Positions 6,443 through 12,406 of a stretch of 12,406 bases of DNA are shown here, one piece after another. The stretch's first letter is position 1, and each line of letters opens with the position of its first letter. The stretch is from positions 1-12,406 of the forward strand of contig CAMBYJ010000028.1 of NCBI GenBank assembly GCA_945872015.1, written 5' to 3'. The position numbers were made by a program, and so were the translations under genes. The DNA comes from Chitinophaga pinensis (GTDB lineage: Bacteria; Bacteroidota; Bacteroidia; AKYH767-A; OLB10). Below the pieces are notes generated by a model that saw only the letters and a program-made list of their open reading frames with translations, had not been told where the DNA came from and searched no databases.

Positions 6443-7777
6443 TTAAAAAGGCCACTCTCGCTTCGATTTTGCTTTGATCATATAAGCAATAATTCCGGTT
6501 CCAATTACAATCAATCCCGATATCATAAAGGTAGTTCCGGTCGATATAAAAATGGCGAGCCACATGATAATGGCCACAATTACTGGCAGCGGATACAATG
6601 GCATTTTAAAAGGAAATGCAATCGATTTTTTCTTTCGCATCATCATGAGTCCAATTGCTTGTCCAATAAACTGAACTAAAATTCGCATTGCTAGTATTGC
6701 GGTGATGACCTCCGTTAGTTTAAACAATAAGCTAAATACAAAAGCTGTAATTCCTAATCCGATAAGTGCAATGTGTGGGAAGTTTTTTGTTGGATGTAAT
6801 CGCGCAAACACACTGAAAAACTCTCCTTCCTTAGCAGCTGCATAAGGCACCCGAGAGTATCCTAACATCACGGCAAACAAACTCGCAAAGGCAATCCAAA
6901 GAATTAAAACAGTTCCAATAGTAGCTGCTGTTGTTCCGTAGAGCTTTTCTAAAAATAAACTCACAATAAATTTAGAGTCTGCTGCTTCTTTCCAAGGAAT
7001 CACACTCACCACACTCATATTCATCATTAGATACAAAATGGCAATGCCAAAAACTGAAAGCAACATGCTTCTCGGAATAATTTTTTCTGGCTGTTTGATT
7101 TCACTTCCTAAATGGCAAACATTGTAATATCCTAAATAACTATAAATCGTTTTTACAGATGCTGCACCTAAAGCAACTCCAAAAAGTGCATTGACTTGTA
7201 TTCCGTCATTCATTTCATGAAGCGGTTGCAATAGATGTCCGTTTTGAAATCCTCCCCAGATAATCCACAATATTGTTCCAACTACGCCCACCCAAAGCAA
7301 GGTGCTCATTTTTCCTATGGTGCTTATATTTCGGTAAAGCAAGGCCGTTAGTAAGAGAACCACACTTCCAGAGACCACTCTCGAGCTAACTTCATCCAAC
7401 GGAAATAAATAACCTGCATACATCGAAAATCCGATAGCACCACTCGCAATTACCAAAGGCGCTTGTATCATCGTTTGCCAAGTGTATAAAAACGACATGA
7501 GCTTGCCCCACGATTTTTCTCCATACGCCGTTCGCAAAAAATAAAAACTGCCACCGGCATTCGGTAACGCAGCTCCCAACTCCGACCATATCAAGGAATC
7601 AATCAACGATAAAAATGCTCCTGCAATCCATGCATAAATAAACCAGGGTCCATACATCATTTGTATTACCAAAGGCAACACGACAAATGGACCAATTCCT
7701 ACCATATCTATCATGTTAATAGCAGTGGCCTGAAATAATCCAAGTCGACGTTCTAAATGAGGTTGCTTGCTTTGCAT
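6443..7777 (-). CDS. APC-family amino acid permease
   Basis: Integral membrane transporter of the amino acid-polyamine-organocation superfamily, probably about 12 helices, driven by ion-coupled symport or exchange. The substrate cannot be told. From the chosen start, MQSKQPHLERRLGL leads into helix 1, AINMIDMVGIGPFVVLP, whose GIGPF matches the glycine-rich unwound stretch that binds the substrate backbone. A later cytoplasmic loop, LGSEIKQPEKIIPRSM, matches the family's GxE-x-P-x-x-x-IPRA consensus. The frame is open to an ATG at 7837, but the extra 20 residues (rich in aromatic and Asn residues, before a typical cytoplasmic start) look non-coding, so 7777 is preferred. It converges with the T9SS gene (17-base gap) and diverges from the kinase-like gene at 7843. 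A degraded copy of its last 22 codons lies at 5235-5301. Confidence 0.88.
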   Translation of the reverse strand: MQSKQPHLERRLGLFQATAINMIDMVGIGPFVVLPLVIQMMYGPWFIYAWIAGAFLSLIDSLIWSELGAALPNAGGSFYFLRTAYGEKSWGKLMSFLYTWQTMIQAPLVIASGAIGFSMYAGYLFPLDEVSSRVVSGSVVLLLTALLYRNISTIGKMSTLLWVGVVGTILWIIWGGFQNGHLLQPLHEMNDGIQVNALFGVALGAASVKTIYSYLGYYNVCHLGSEIKQPEKIIPRSMLLSVFGIAILYLMMNMSVVSVIPWKEAADSKFIVSLFLEKLYGTTAATIGTVLILWIAFASLFAVMLGYSRVPYAAAKEGEFFSVFARLHPTKNFPHIALIGLGITAFVFSLLFKLTEVITAILAMRILVQFIGQAIGLMMMRKKKSIAFPFKMPLYPLPVIVAIIMWLAIFISTGTTFMISGLIVIGTGIIAYMIKAKSKREWPF

Positions 7778-7842
7778 TTCCGAAAAATAGAAATAATTTT
7801 CAATTAAAGGCAGATTAATTACCTTTACAAAAATCATTAGTT

Positions 7843-8685
7843 ATGTTGTTAGTTTGCGACTCAGGCTCAACCAAGGCAGATTGGTTATTATACGACGGAA
7901 AAGAAATCAAAGGACCTTTTCATACCATTGGATTTAATCCACTTTTTCATTCAACTGAATTTGTGTTTCAGACTATGCAGGCTTCGTCTGATTTTAAAGA
8001 CTTCGCTGATAAAATAACAGAAGTAAAATTCTTTGGTGCGGGATGTTCTAATCCTTCAAGTAAAGAAACCGTTGCTGCAGGTTTGCGCTCGTATTTTTTA
8101 AATGCGCATGTGCATGTTGAACACGATTTGCTTGCATGTGCCTATGCAACTTGCGGAAATGAGCCAGGCATATCTTGTATTCTTGGAACAGGTTCTAATG
8201 CGTGTTGGTTTGATGGTAAAGAAGTGCACGAAGGTAATTTCGGATTAGGTTATATCTTAGGTGATGAAGGAAGTGGTTCTTACCTTGGAAAAAAATTACT
8301 TACACATTATTTGTATGGTATGCTTCCGAAAGAAGTAGCAGAGGATTTTTATAATTCGTTTAAGTTGGATAAGGTGAGCATTGTTAATCAGGTTTACAAG
8401 CAACCTAATGCCAATGTATGGTTAGCGTCTTTCGCGAAGTTTATTGGTAAACATCAAGAGAATCCTGCTATTGCAAAAATGATTCAAGATAGCTTTAGAG
8501 ATTTTTTAACGATTACCGTTTGCAATTATCCCGACTATAAAAACAAGATTGTTCATTTTGTAGGTTCAATCGCCTTTTTATATCAGCGTGATTTGAAACT
8601 GGTAGCTGATTCACTCGACATTAAAATCGGAAAAATTATTAAGCAGCCGATTGATGATTTGATGGAGTATTATATCCATCATTAA
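7843..8685 (+). CDS. BadF/BadG-type ATPase, N-acetylglucosamine kinase-like
   Basis: Cytoplasmic protein of the actin/hexokinase (ASKHA) fold. Phosphate-1 loop CDSGSTKADW (residues 5-14), a likely catalytic Asp in EHDLLAC (D95), phosphate-2 loop LGTGSNACWFDG (114-125), the strongly conserved GYILGDEGSGSYLG (136-149), and an adenosine-type FVGSIAF (239-245) are all present in order. Bacteroidota members are usually annotated as N-acetylglucosamine kinases, phosphorylating amino sugars recycled from cell wall or chitin. The 280-residue length fits. Substrate is not proven here and no amino-sugar gene is adjacent. A weak -7 match, TACCTTTA (7820-7827), precedes the ATG by 15 bases. The stop TAA ends at 8685, directly against the coaD stop. 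Confidence 0.85.
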   Translation: MLLVCDSGSTKADWLLYDGKEIKGPFHTIGFNPLFHSTEFVFQTMQASSDFKDFADKITEVKFFGAGCSNPSSKETVAAGLRSYFLNAHVHVEHDLLACAYATCGNEPGISCILGTGSNACWFDGKEVHEGNFGLGYILGDEGSGSYLGKKLLTHYLYGMLPKEVAEDFYNSFKLDKVSIVNQVYKQPNANVWLASFAKFIGKHQENPAIAKMIQDSFRDFLTITVCNYPDYKNKIVHFVGSIAFLYQRDLKLVADSLDIKIGKIIKQPIDDLMEYYIHH

Positions 8686-9147
8686 TCATTTCAACTTCAC
8701 ACCTTCACCAACAAACGTACTAACGTCTGCGCCGTGACGAATTAAGTCGCGAACTATCGTAGATGATACCGGTGCATATATTGGTGAAGTAATAAGAAAT
8801 ACCGTTTCAATACTGCTCTCCACTGCGTGATTCATCTGTGCAATTGATTTCTCATATTCAAAATCGATTGCATTGCGTACACCACGCAAAATAAAATGGG
8901 CATGAATCGTTTTACAAAAATCGACTGTAAGTCCGTCGTAAGGCATTACTTCCACTTGAGGATATTCTTTCAAACTATCTTTTACAAACTGAATACGATC
9001 GTTAATAGGAAACATGTAATTCTTCTGTGCGTTGTTTCCAATTCCAACAATAATCTTATCAAACAAATCAAGTCCCCTCGTAATAATATCAATATGTCCT
9101 GTTGTGATAGGATCAAAACTTCCTGGGAATAAAGCGATTTTCGACAT
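8686..9147 (-). CDS. coaD: Pantetheine-phosphate adenylyltransferase
   Basis: Penultimate enzyme of coenzyme A synthesis: transfers AMP from ATP to 4'-phosphopantetheine to give dephospho-CoA. It is a cytoplasmic nucleotidyltransferase with a Rossmann-like fold, usually hexameric. Motifs are textbook: PGSFDPITTGHID (residues 8-20, with the TxGH nucleotide-binding turn at 15-18), ILRGVRN (86-92, phosphate binding), and the C-terminal VSSTIVRDL (127-135). The 153-residue length is normal. Third gene of a - strand operon behind DUF3822 and rsmD (13-base gap after rsmD). The rsmD-coaD pairing is common across bacteria, which supports both calls. Its stop TGA occupies 8686-8688. Confidence 0.97.
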   Translation of the reverse strand: MSKIALFPGSFDPITTGHIDIITRGLDLFDKIIVGIGNNAQKNYMFPINDRIQFVKDSLKEYPQVEVMPYDGLTVDFCKTIHAHFILRGVRNAIDFEYEKSIAQMNHAVESSIETVFLITSPIYAPVSSTIVRDLIRHGADVSTFVGEGVKLK

Positions 9148-9160
9148 AGTATTTTTTTAT

Positions 9161-9694
9161 TTATTCGAAGAATGTAAAGCTAACAAATCCGTATTTTCTG
9201 GTTTGTAAATAATGGGGCAGTTGACTAAAATCAACTTCCGAAGAATGTTCTAAAATAAAAACACCGTTTGGTTTTAAGAGCTGATTTTCAAAAATCAGGT
9301 TGACTAATTCACTTGCAGGTGTTTCTGTATAGGGCGGATCAGCAACAATAATATCCATAGCTGTTTTACTGTTCTTCAAATAAGTAAGCACATCCGATTG
9401 AAGAACGTTGAGTTGTTTGCTGATTCCTAATTGCTGAGCTGTTTTGTTCATGTAGTTACAGCAAGCACCATCTTTATCAATAGCGGTAATAGCAGGACAT
9501 CCTCGCGAAGCAAATTCGAAACTTAAATTTCCGGTTCCTGCATATAAATCTAAAACAGAAGTTTTTTCAAACGAATAATAATTATTCAGAATATTAAAGA
9601 GTCCTGTTTTAGCAAAGTCAGTGGTTGGTCTCACCGGTAAGTTGCTCGGTGCAATTAGTTTCTTACCTCTAAATTGACCGCTAATTATACGCAC
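9161..9694 (-). CDS. rsmD: 16S rRNA (guanine-966-N2)-methyltransferase
   Basis: Methylates N2 of G966 in 16S rRNA using S-adenosylmethionine, acting on the assembling 30S subunit. The N-terminus MRIISGQFRGKKL and the RPTTDFAK segment (22-29) are typical of RsmD. DLYAGTGNLSFE (49-60) is the SAM-binding motif I, AIDKD (71-75) motif II, and ADPPY (118-122) the N-methyltransferase catalytic motif IV. The length of 177 is usual. The start codon is GTG at 9694, reading into the last 10 bases of the upstream DUF3822 gene, which implies translational coupling. No other in-frame start gives the conserved N-terminus. Confidence 0.95.
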   Translation of the reverse strand: MRIISGQFRGKKLIAPSNLPVRPTTDFAKTGLFNILNNYYSFEKTSVLDLYAGTGNLSFEFASRGCPAITAIDKDGACCNYMNKTAQQLGISKQLNVLQSDVLTYLKNSKTAMDIIVADPPYTETPASELVNLIFENQLLKPNGVFILEHSSEVDFSQLPHYLQTRKYGFVSFTFFE

Positions 9695-10557
9695 AGTATC
9701 TGAGAGAATAAAAAGTGATATTGAGAAGGTAATAATTGGTCGAATCCATAAGCGTATTCAAAGTTTTCTGGTTTATCACCCAGCATCAAATAGCGAATAT
9801 ACTTTTGTGCAATAAGCCACGCCGATGAGTTGCGTTCAATTTCTCCGAAAACAATTACTTGGTGCACATCAGGATTTAATTGCAATTGCTCCATCACATA
9901 CAGCAGGTAATAAATAAAATCTTCCCCTGTTTGATGTTCAAATGAATTACAGAATAACAATTCGTTTCCTTTACAAACAACAACATCCATGGTATGTTTT
10001 CTAACGTTGACCATTACCGCAGGATACTGACGGTGTTTGTTGTTCATCAAATGAATTTCAATAAAGCTTGATAATGCATTCACTAAGGATGCCCCGCTGA
10101 AATACGTTGATATAGCAGAATTGAATTCAAACGGAATGCTGTACGTTAAATGCGTATTTGCAATTGGTAAAAAATCGGAGTAAACAATATCAGAATGTTT
10201 TAATCGGCTCACCAGCGATAATCCATCACGCATATTTTCTCTGCTGAATAATGGATCAGGAGTTAATGCGCAGGCATTCGTTTGAATAGCCAATACTTTT
10301 TTAGCAGGATTGTAATTTCTAAGAATATCATCAGAAGCAAAAACAGTTTGAAAAAACTCAGCCGATTTTCCTGAGCCCATCAATATATGATAGTCTTTTA
10401 AAACAACTGCTTTGTTCCTTGCTTTATCTAAAATAAAATAAGAGAACTGATGGTCATCAATGGTTGCGAACAACACACCATTATCAACCATTCCATGTTC
10501 GAATGATTCATCAATGATTTGTCGTTTTAAATTTACCTGAATACCTGTCATTTCCAT
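9685..10557 (-). CDS. DUF3822 family protein
   Basis: Protein of unknown function, found next to rsmD in Bacteroidota genomes (from memory). The pattern of short beta strands (VLFATIDDHQFSYFILD, AVMVNVRKHTMDVVVCKGNELLFCNSF) suggests a duplicated actin/ASKHA-like fold, but no clear phosphate loop is visible, so enzymatic activity is doubtful. The frame is open to an ATG at 10599; I prefer 10557 (or 10551). The perfect -7 box at 10565-10572 lies downstream of 10599, and residues 1-14 of the longer form look unlike protein starts in the family. It is the first gene of the operon DUF3822-rsmD-coaD and overlaps rsmD by 10 bases. Context suggests a link to ribosome modification or CoA supply, unproven. 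Confidence 0.8.
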   Translation of the reverse strand: MEMTGIQVNLKRQIIDESFEHGMVDNGVLFATIDDHQFSYFILDKARNKAVVLKDYHILMGSGKSAEFFQTVFASDDILRNYNPAKKVLAIQTNACALTPDPLFSRENMRDGLSLVSRLKHSDIVYSDFLPIANTHLTYSIPFEFNSAISTYFSGASLVNALSSFIEIHLMNNKHRQYPAVMVNVRKHTMDVVVCKGNELLFCNSFEHQTGEDFIYYLLYVMEQLQLNPDVHQVIVFGEIERNSSAWLIAQKYIRYLMLGDKPENFEYAYGFDQLLPSQYHFLFSQILCV

Positions 10558-10564
10558 GATTGTC

Positions 10565-10572
10565 CAAAAATA
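10565..10572 (-). promoter_or_regulatory. -7 promoter element for the DUF3822-rsmD-coaD operon
   Basis: On the - strand this reads TATTTTTG, an exact fit to TAnnTTTG. No TTG is found at the usual -33 distance. The box ends only 7 bases before the ATG at 10557, so the transcript would be nearly leaderless, or translation would start at 10551. It faces the helicase promoter 15 bases away. Confidence 0.45.
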
Positions 10573-10587
10573 ACAATTACTTATGAT

Positions 10588-10595
10588 TACTTTTG
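10588..10595 (+). promoter_or_regulatory. -7 promoter element for the helicase gene
   Basis: TACTTTTG is an exact TAnnTTTG match and ends 21 bases before the ATG at 10617. The nearest TTG upstream (10560-10562) is 25 bases away, longer than the usual 17-23, so the -33 element is weak or absent. It sits back to back with the opposite promoter at 10565-10572. Confidence 0.45.
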
Positions 10596-10616
10596 TCATT
10601 CCAGTAATTTTTATCC

Positions 10617-12041
10617 ATGAATTCAGCCCTTATTTCTAAAATTCGTAATCTGCTTCATGCATCTATGGAGCTGATTCCTACAGAGGGGCAATCGAAATTC
10701 ATTGATACATTTAGTCGCTTTGCTGCGGATGAATCAGGTGGTATTTTTATTCTGAAAGGGTACGCGGGTACTGGAAAAACTACGATGATGTCGGCAGTAA
10801 CACGTGTGTTTAACAATATTGTTTTATTGGCGCCAACGGGACGAGCAGCCAAGGTCTTATCTAATTATACGGGCAAGGCTGCTTATACCATTCACAAGCA
10901 TTTGTATATTCCTGCCACGACATCTGATGGAAGGATGTGGCTTCGTCCTGCAGAAAATAAATTTCATAAGACCTTGTTTATTGTCGACGAAGCCTCGATG
11001 ATTCCTGATGCGGCGATTGATGATGAAGGCGCTGTTTTTCCTGGTGTGAATTTGCTTACTGATTTAATCAGTTACGTTTATAGTGGACCTGGTTGCCGTT
11101 TGATGCTGGTAGGTGATACCGCGCAGTTGCCTCCTGTGCATTTTGATACGAGTCCTGCACTAGATGCCGACCATTTAAAATATCGCTTTCGTCGAGAGGT
11201 TTATCAAACGGAATTGACCGAGGTTGTACGTCAGAAAAACGATAGCGGAATTCTTTATAACGCTACCCATATCCGTGAACATATACGAGAGGAAGATGAG
11301 CATCTTGAATTCGATTTGAATGGTTATAAAGATATTGTTCGTGTAACAGGAAGTGAGTTAGTCGATTTAATGCATACGGTTTACAAAGAGGAAGGAACAG
11401 AAAATGTATTGCTTATTACGCGAAGTAATAAATCCGCTATTCAGTATAACCGCTTGATTCGTTTTAATCAGATGTGGATGGAGAATGAGATTGATGCTGG
11501 AGACCAGCTCATGGTGGTTAAGAATAATTATCATTGGGTTGATGAGGAGCATCCCGCGAATTTCATTGCGAATGGTGATATTATCGAAGTGCGGAAAATC
11601 CATCGTTTCGAAGATGCTTTTAATTGTCGTTTTGCTTTAGCTACAATCAAACTCAACGATTATCCCGATGAACCCGCTATCGAAGCTTATCTTTTATTGG
11701 ATACATTAAGCAGTGAAGCTCCTGCTCTGTCTAAAGATCAGCAGAATAAACTCTATAATGCATTACAAGATTACTACGCTGCCGAAGAACCAGATAAGCG
11801 TCGCCGTAGTGCGCTGATTCGTAAGGATCCATATTATAACGCGCTTCAGATAAAATTTGCGTATGCGGTGACATGCCATAAATCCCAAGGTGGTCAATGG
11901 CCTGTGGTATTTGTCGATCATGGATATTTTACAGAGGATATGCTCAATATCGAATACTTGCGCTGGTTGTACACTGCTATTACACGTGCCTCGAAGAAAG
12001 TATATCTGTTGAATTTTTCGGATTCTTTTTTTCAGAATTAG
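10617..12041 (+). CDS. RecD/Pif1-like superfamily 1 DNA helicase
   Basis: Cytoplasmic ATP-dependent helicase, probably acting 5'-3' on DNA during repair or replication restart. Helicase motifs appear in order: Q-motif region PTEGQSKFI (21-29), Walker A GYAGTGKTT (48-56), Ia LLAPTGRAAKVL (70-81), Walker B FIVDEASM (121-128), III GDTAQLPPV (166-174), IV VVRQ (203-206), V TCHKSQGGQW (419-428) and VI YTAITRASKK (452-461). The order and the GDTAQLPPV/HKSQG wording are typical of the RecD/RecD2/Pif1 branch. At 474 residues it lacks the long N-terminal region of RecD2 and has no RecB or RecC neighbours, so it is a stand-alone 'RecD-like' enzyme. The insertion between motifs IV and V (~230-410) probably includes the SH3-like 2B domain. 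It is divergent from DUF3822. Confidence 0.9.
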   Translation: MNSALISKIRNLLHASMELIPTEGQSKFIDTFSRFAADESGGIFILKGYAGTGKTTMMSAVTRVFNNIVLLAPTGRAAKVLSNYTGKAAYTIHKHLYIPATTSDGRMWLRPAENKFHKTLFIVDEASMIPDAAIDDEGAVFPGVNLLTDLISYVYSGPGCRLMLVGDTAQLPPVHFDTSPALDADHLKYRFRREVYQTELTEVVRQKNDSGILYNATHIREHIREEDEHLEFDLNGYKDIVRVTGSELVDLMHTVYKEEGTENVLLITRSNKSAIQYNRLIRFNQMWMENEIDAGDQLMVVKNNYHWVDEEHPANFIANGDIIEVRKIHRFEDAFNCRFALATIKLNDYPDEPAIEAYLLLDTLSSEAPALSKDQQNKLYNALQDYYAAEEPDKRRRSALIRKDPYYNALQIKFAYAVTCHKSQGGQWPVVFVDHGYFTEDMLNIEYLRWLYTAITRASKKVYLLNFSDSFFQN

Positions 12042-12082
12042 TAAGCGTAATCCGTTGAAAAATCACTTTCGACTTCTTACTA
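12039..12082 (+). terminator. Possible hairpin after the helicase gene
   Basis: TAGTAAG at 12039-12045, starting within the helicase stop codon, pairs with CTTACTA at 12076-12082. An inner arm, GTTGAAA (12054-12060) with TTTCGAC (12067-12073), pairs with one G-T wobble. The two stems are offset by a bulge and no T run follows, so this is only a tentative terminator. Confidence 0.3.
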
Positions 12083-12100
12083 TTGTATCATTCATTCCCT

Positions 12101-12108
12101 TATATTTA
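12101..12108 (+). promoter_or_regulatory. Weak -7 promoter element before lolD
   Basis: TATATTTA differs from TAnnTTTG only at the last base and ends 17 bases before the ATG at 12126. A TTG at 12083-12085 lies just 15 bases upstream, shorter than usual. It is plausible but weak. Confidence 0.3.
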
Positions 12109-12125
12109 GCCATTGAAATTTTCGA

Positions 12126-12406
12126 ATGAGCAGGCCAATTATAGAAGTTAAAAACATCTTTAAATCGTACGGTGATTTACCCGTGTTGAAAGGTGTAAAC
12201 ATGTCGGTTAACAAGGGAGAAGTCATTTCCATTGTAGGAGCGAGTGGGGCAGGTAAGAGTACGCTTATGCATATCATAGGAACACTCGATCAGGCGGATA
12301 AAGGCCAAGTGATTATTGATGATAAAGATTTATCAGGATTAAGAGGGAAAGCATTATCTGATTTCAGAAATAAGCATATCGGTTTTGTATTTCAGTTTCA
12401 TCAGTT
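12126..12406 (+). CDS. lolD: Lipoprotein-release ABC transporter ATPase (LolD-type), 3'-truncated
   Basis: Partial gene: 93 codons and two bases before the window ends. The reading frame MSRPIIEVKNIFKSYG has an ABC A-loop Tyr at ~15, Walker A GASGAGKST (38-46), and the Q-loop region IGFVFQFHQ (85-93) with Gln90. The phrase F-x-F-Q-F-H is characteristic of LolD/MacB-type ATPases and strongest in LolD, which powers release of outer-membrane lipoproteins from the inner membrane with LolC/LolE. Signature motif, Walker B and H-loop lie outside the window. The MacB or FtsE branches are alternatives. It starts 84 bases after the helicase stop. Confidence 0.85.
   Translation, partial: MSRPIIEVKNIFKSYGDLPVLKGVNMSVNKGEVISIVGASGAGKSTLMHIIGTLDQADKGQVIIDDKDLSGLRGKALSDFRNKHIGFVFQFHQ

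Larger units (their letters stand above)
5234..6509. repeat. Direct repeats flanking the T9SS cargo gene
   Basis: The 68-base segments 5234-5301 and 6442-6509 are direct repeats of each other (about 82% identity by hand), 1208 bases apart start to start. The whole T9SS gene and its promoter lie between them. Recombination between them would remove the gene and leave one permease 3' end next to the repeat-protein gene. At this divergence efficient recombination is unlikely today, so this is probably a historical scar. Confidence 0.7.

Noticed and set aside
7778..7837. 20-residue N-terminal extension of the permease from the ATG at 7837
   Set aside because: The extension is unlike permease N-termini and would leave only 5 bases between divergent starts; Met at 7777 gives a normal cytoplasmic N-terminus.
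8896..9132. 78-codon + strand ORF inside coaD
   Set aside because: Antisense shadow of a strongly conserved gene; no family features of its own.
12092..12277. Small - strand ORF opposite the right edge
   Set aside because: It is antisense to the LolD-type ATPase frame, which has Walker A and Q-loop motifs.

Overview
The window reads as chromosomal DNA of an aerobic, AT-rich Bacteroidota bacterium. Four things point there: a secreted protein ending in a type IX secretion (T9SS) sorting domain; Bacteroidota-typical families (DUF4920 lipoprotein, DUF3822 beside rsmD, a 'beta-flower'-like repeat protein ending in poly-Phe); promoters of the TAnnTTTG type with little Shine-Dalgarno signal; and class 2 (quinone-linked) PyrD. 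No rRNA, tRNA, CRISPR array, integrase or transposase was seen.

Left part (1-2410, + strand): a 5'-truncated pyrD, then a DUF4920 lipoprotein with its own TAnnTTTG promoter, closely followed by an HMG-CoA lyase. These are housekeeping genes.

Middle part (2411-6442, + strand): three exported proteins in a row. The first is a 757-residue protein with a beta-sandwich N-terminus, a very long charged coiled coil carrying 17 Asp-Ser motifs, and a small C-terminal domain. The second is a 130-residue protein of six 16-residue repeats with a Phe-rich end. The third is an AT-rich 326-residue T9SS cargo. A perfect 12-bp hairpin separates the first two. Before the T9SS cargo lies a 68-bp degenerate copy of the 3' end of the permease gene that follows the cargo, so the cargo gene sits between direct repeats. 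This is the most unusual structure in the window.

Right part (6443-12406): an APC-family amino acid permease (-) is divergent from a BadF-type N-acetylglucosamine-kinase-like gene (+), whose stop codon abuts that of coaD (-). The - strand operon DUF3822-rsmD-coaD (10-bp overlap, 13-bp gap) is divergent from a RecD/Pif1-like superfamily 1 helicase (+). A LolD-type ABC ATPase gene begins at 12126 and runs off the right edge.

No clearly new multi-gene system can be proven from the sequence. The 4.7-6.5 kb exported-protein block, with its repeat proteins and gene-remnant scar, is the accessory part most worth following up.
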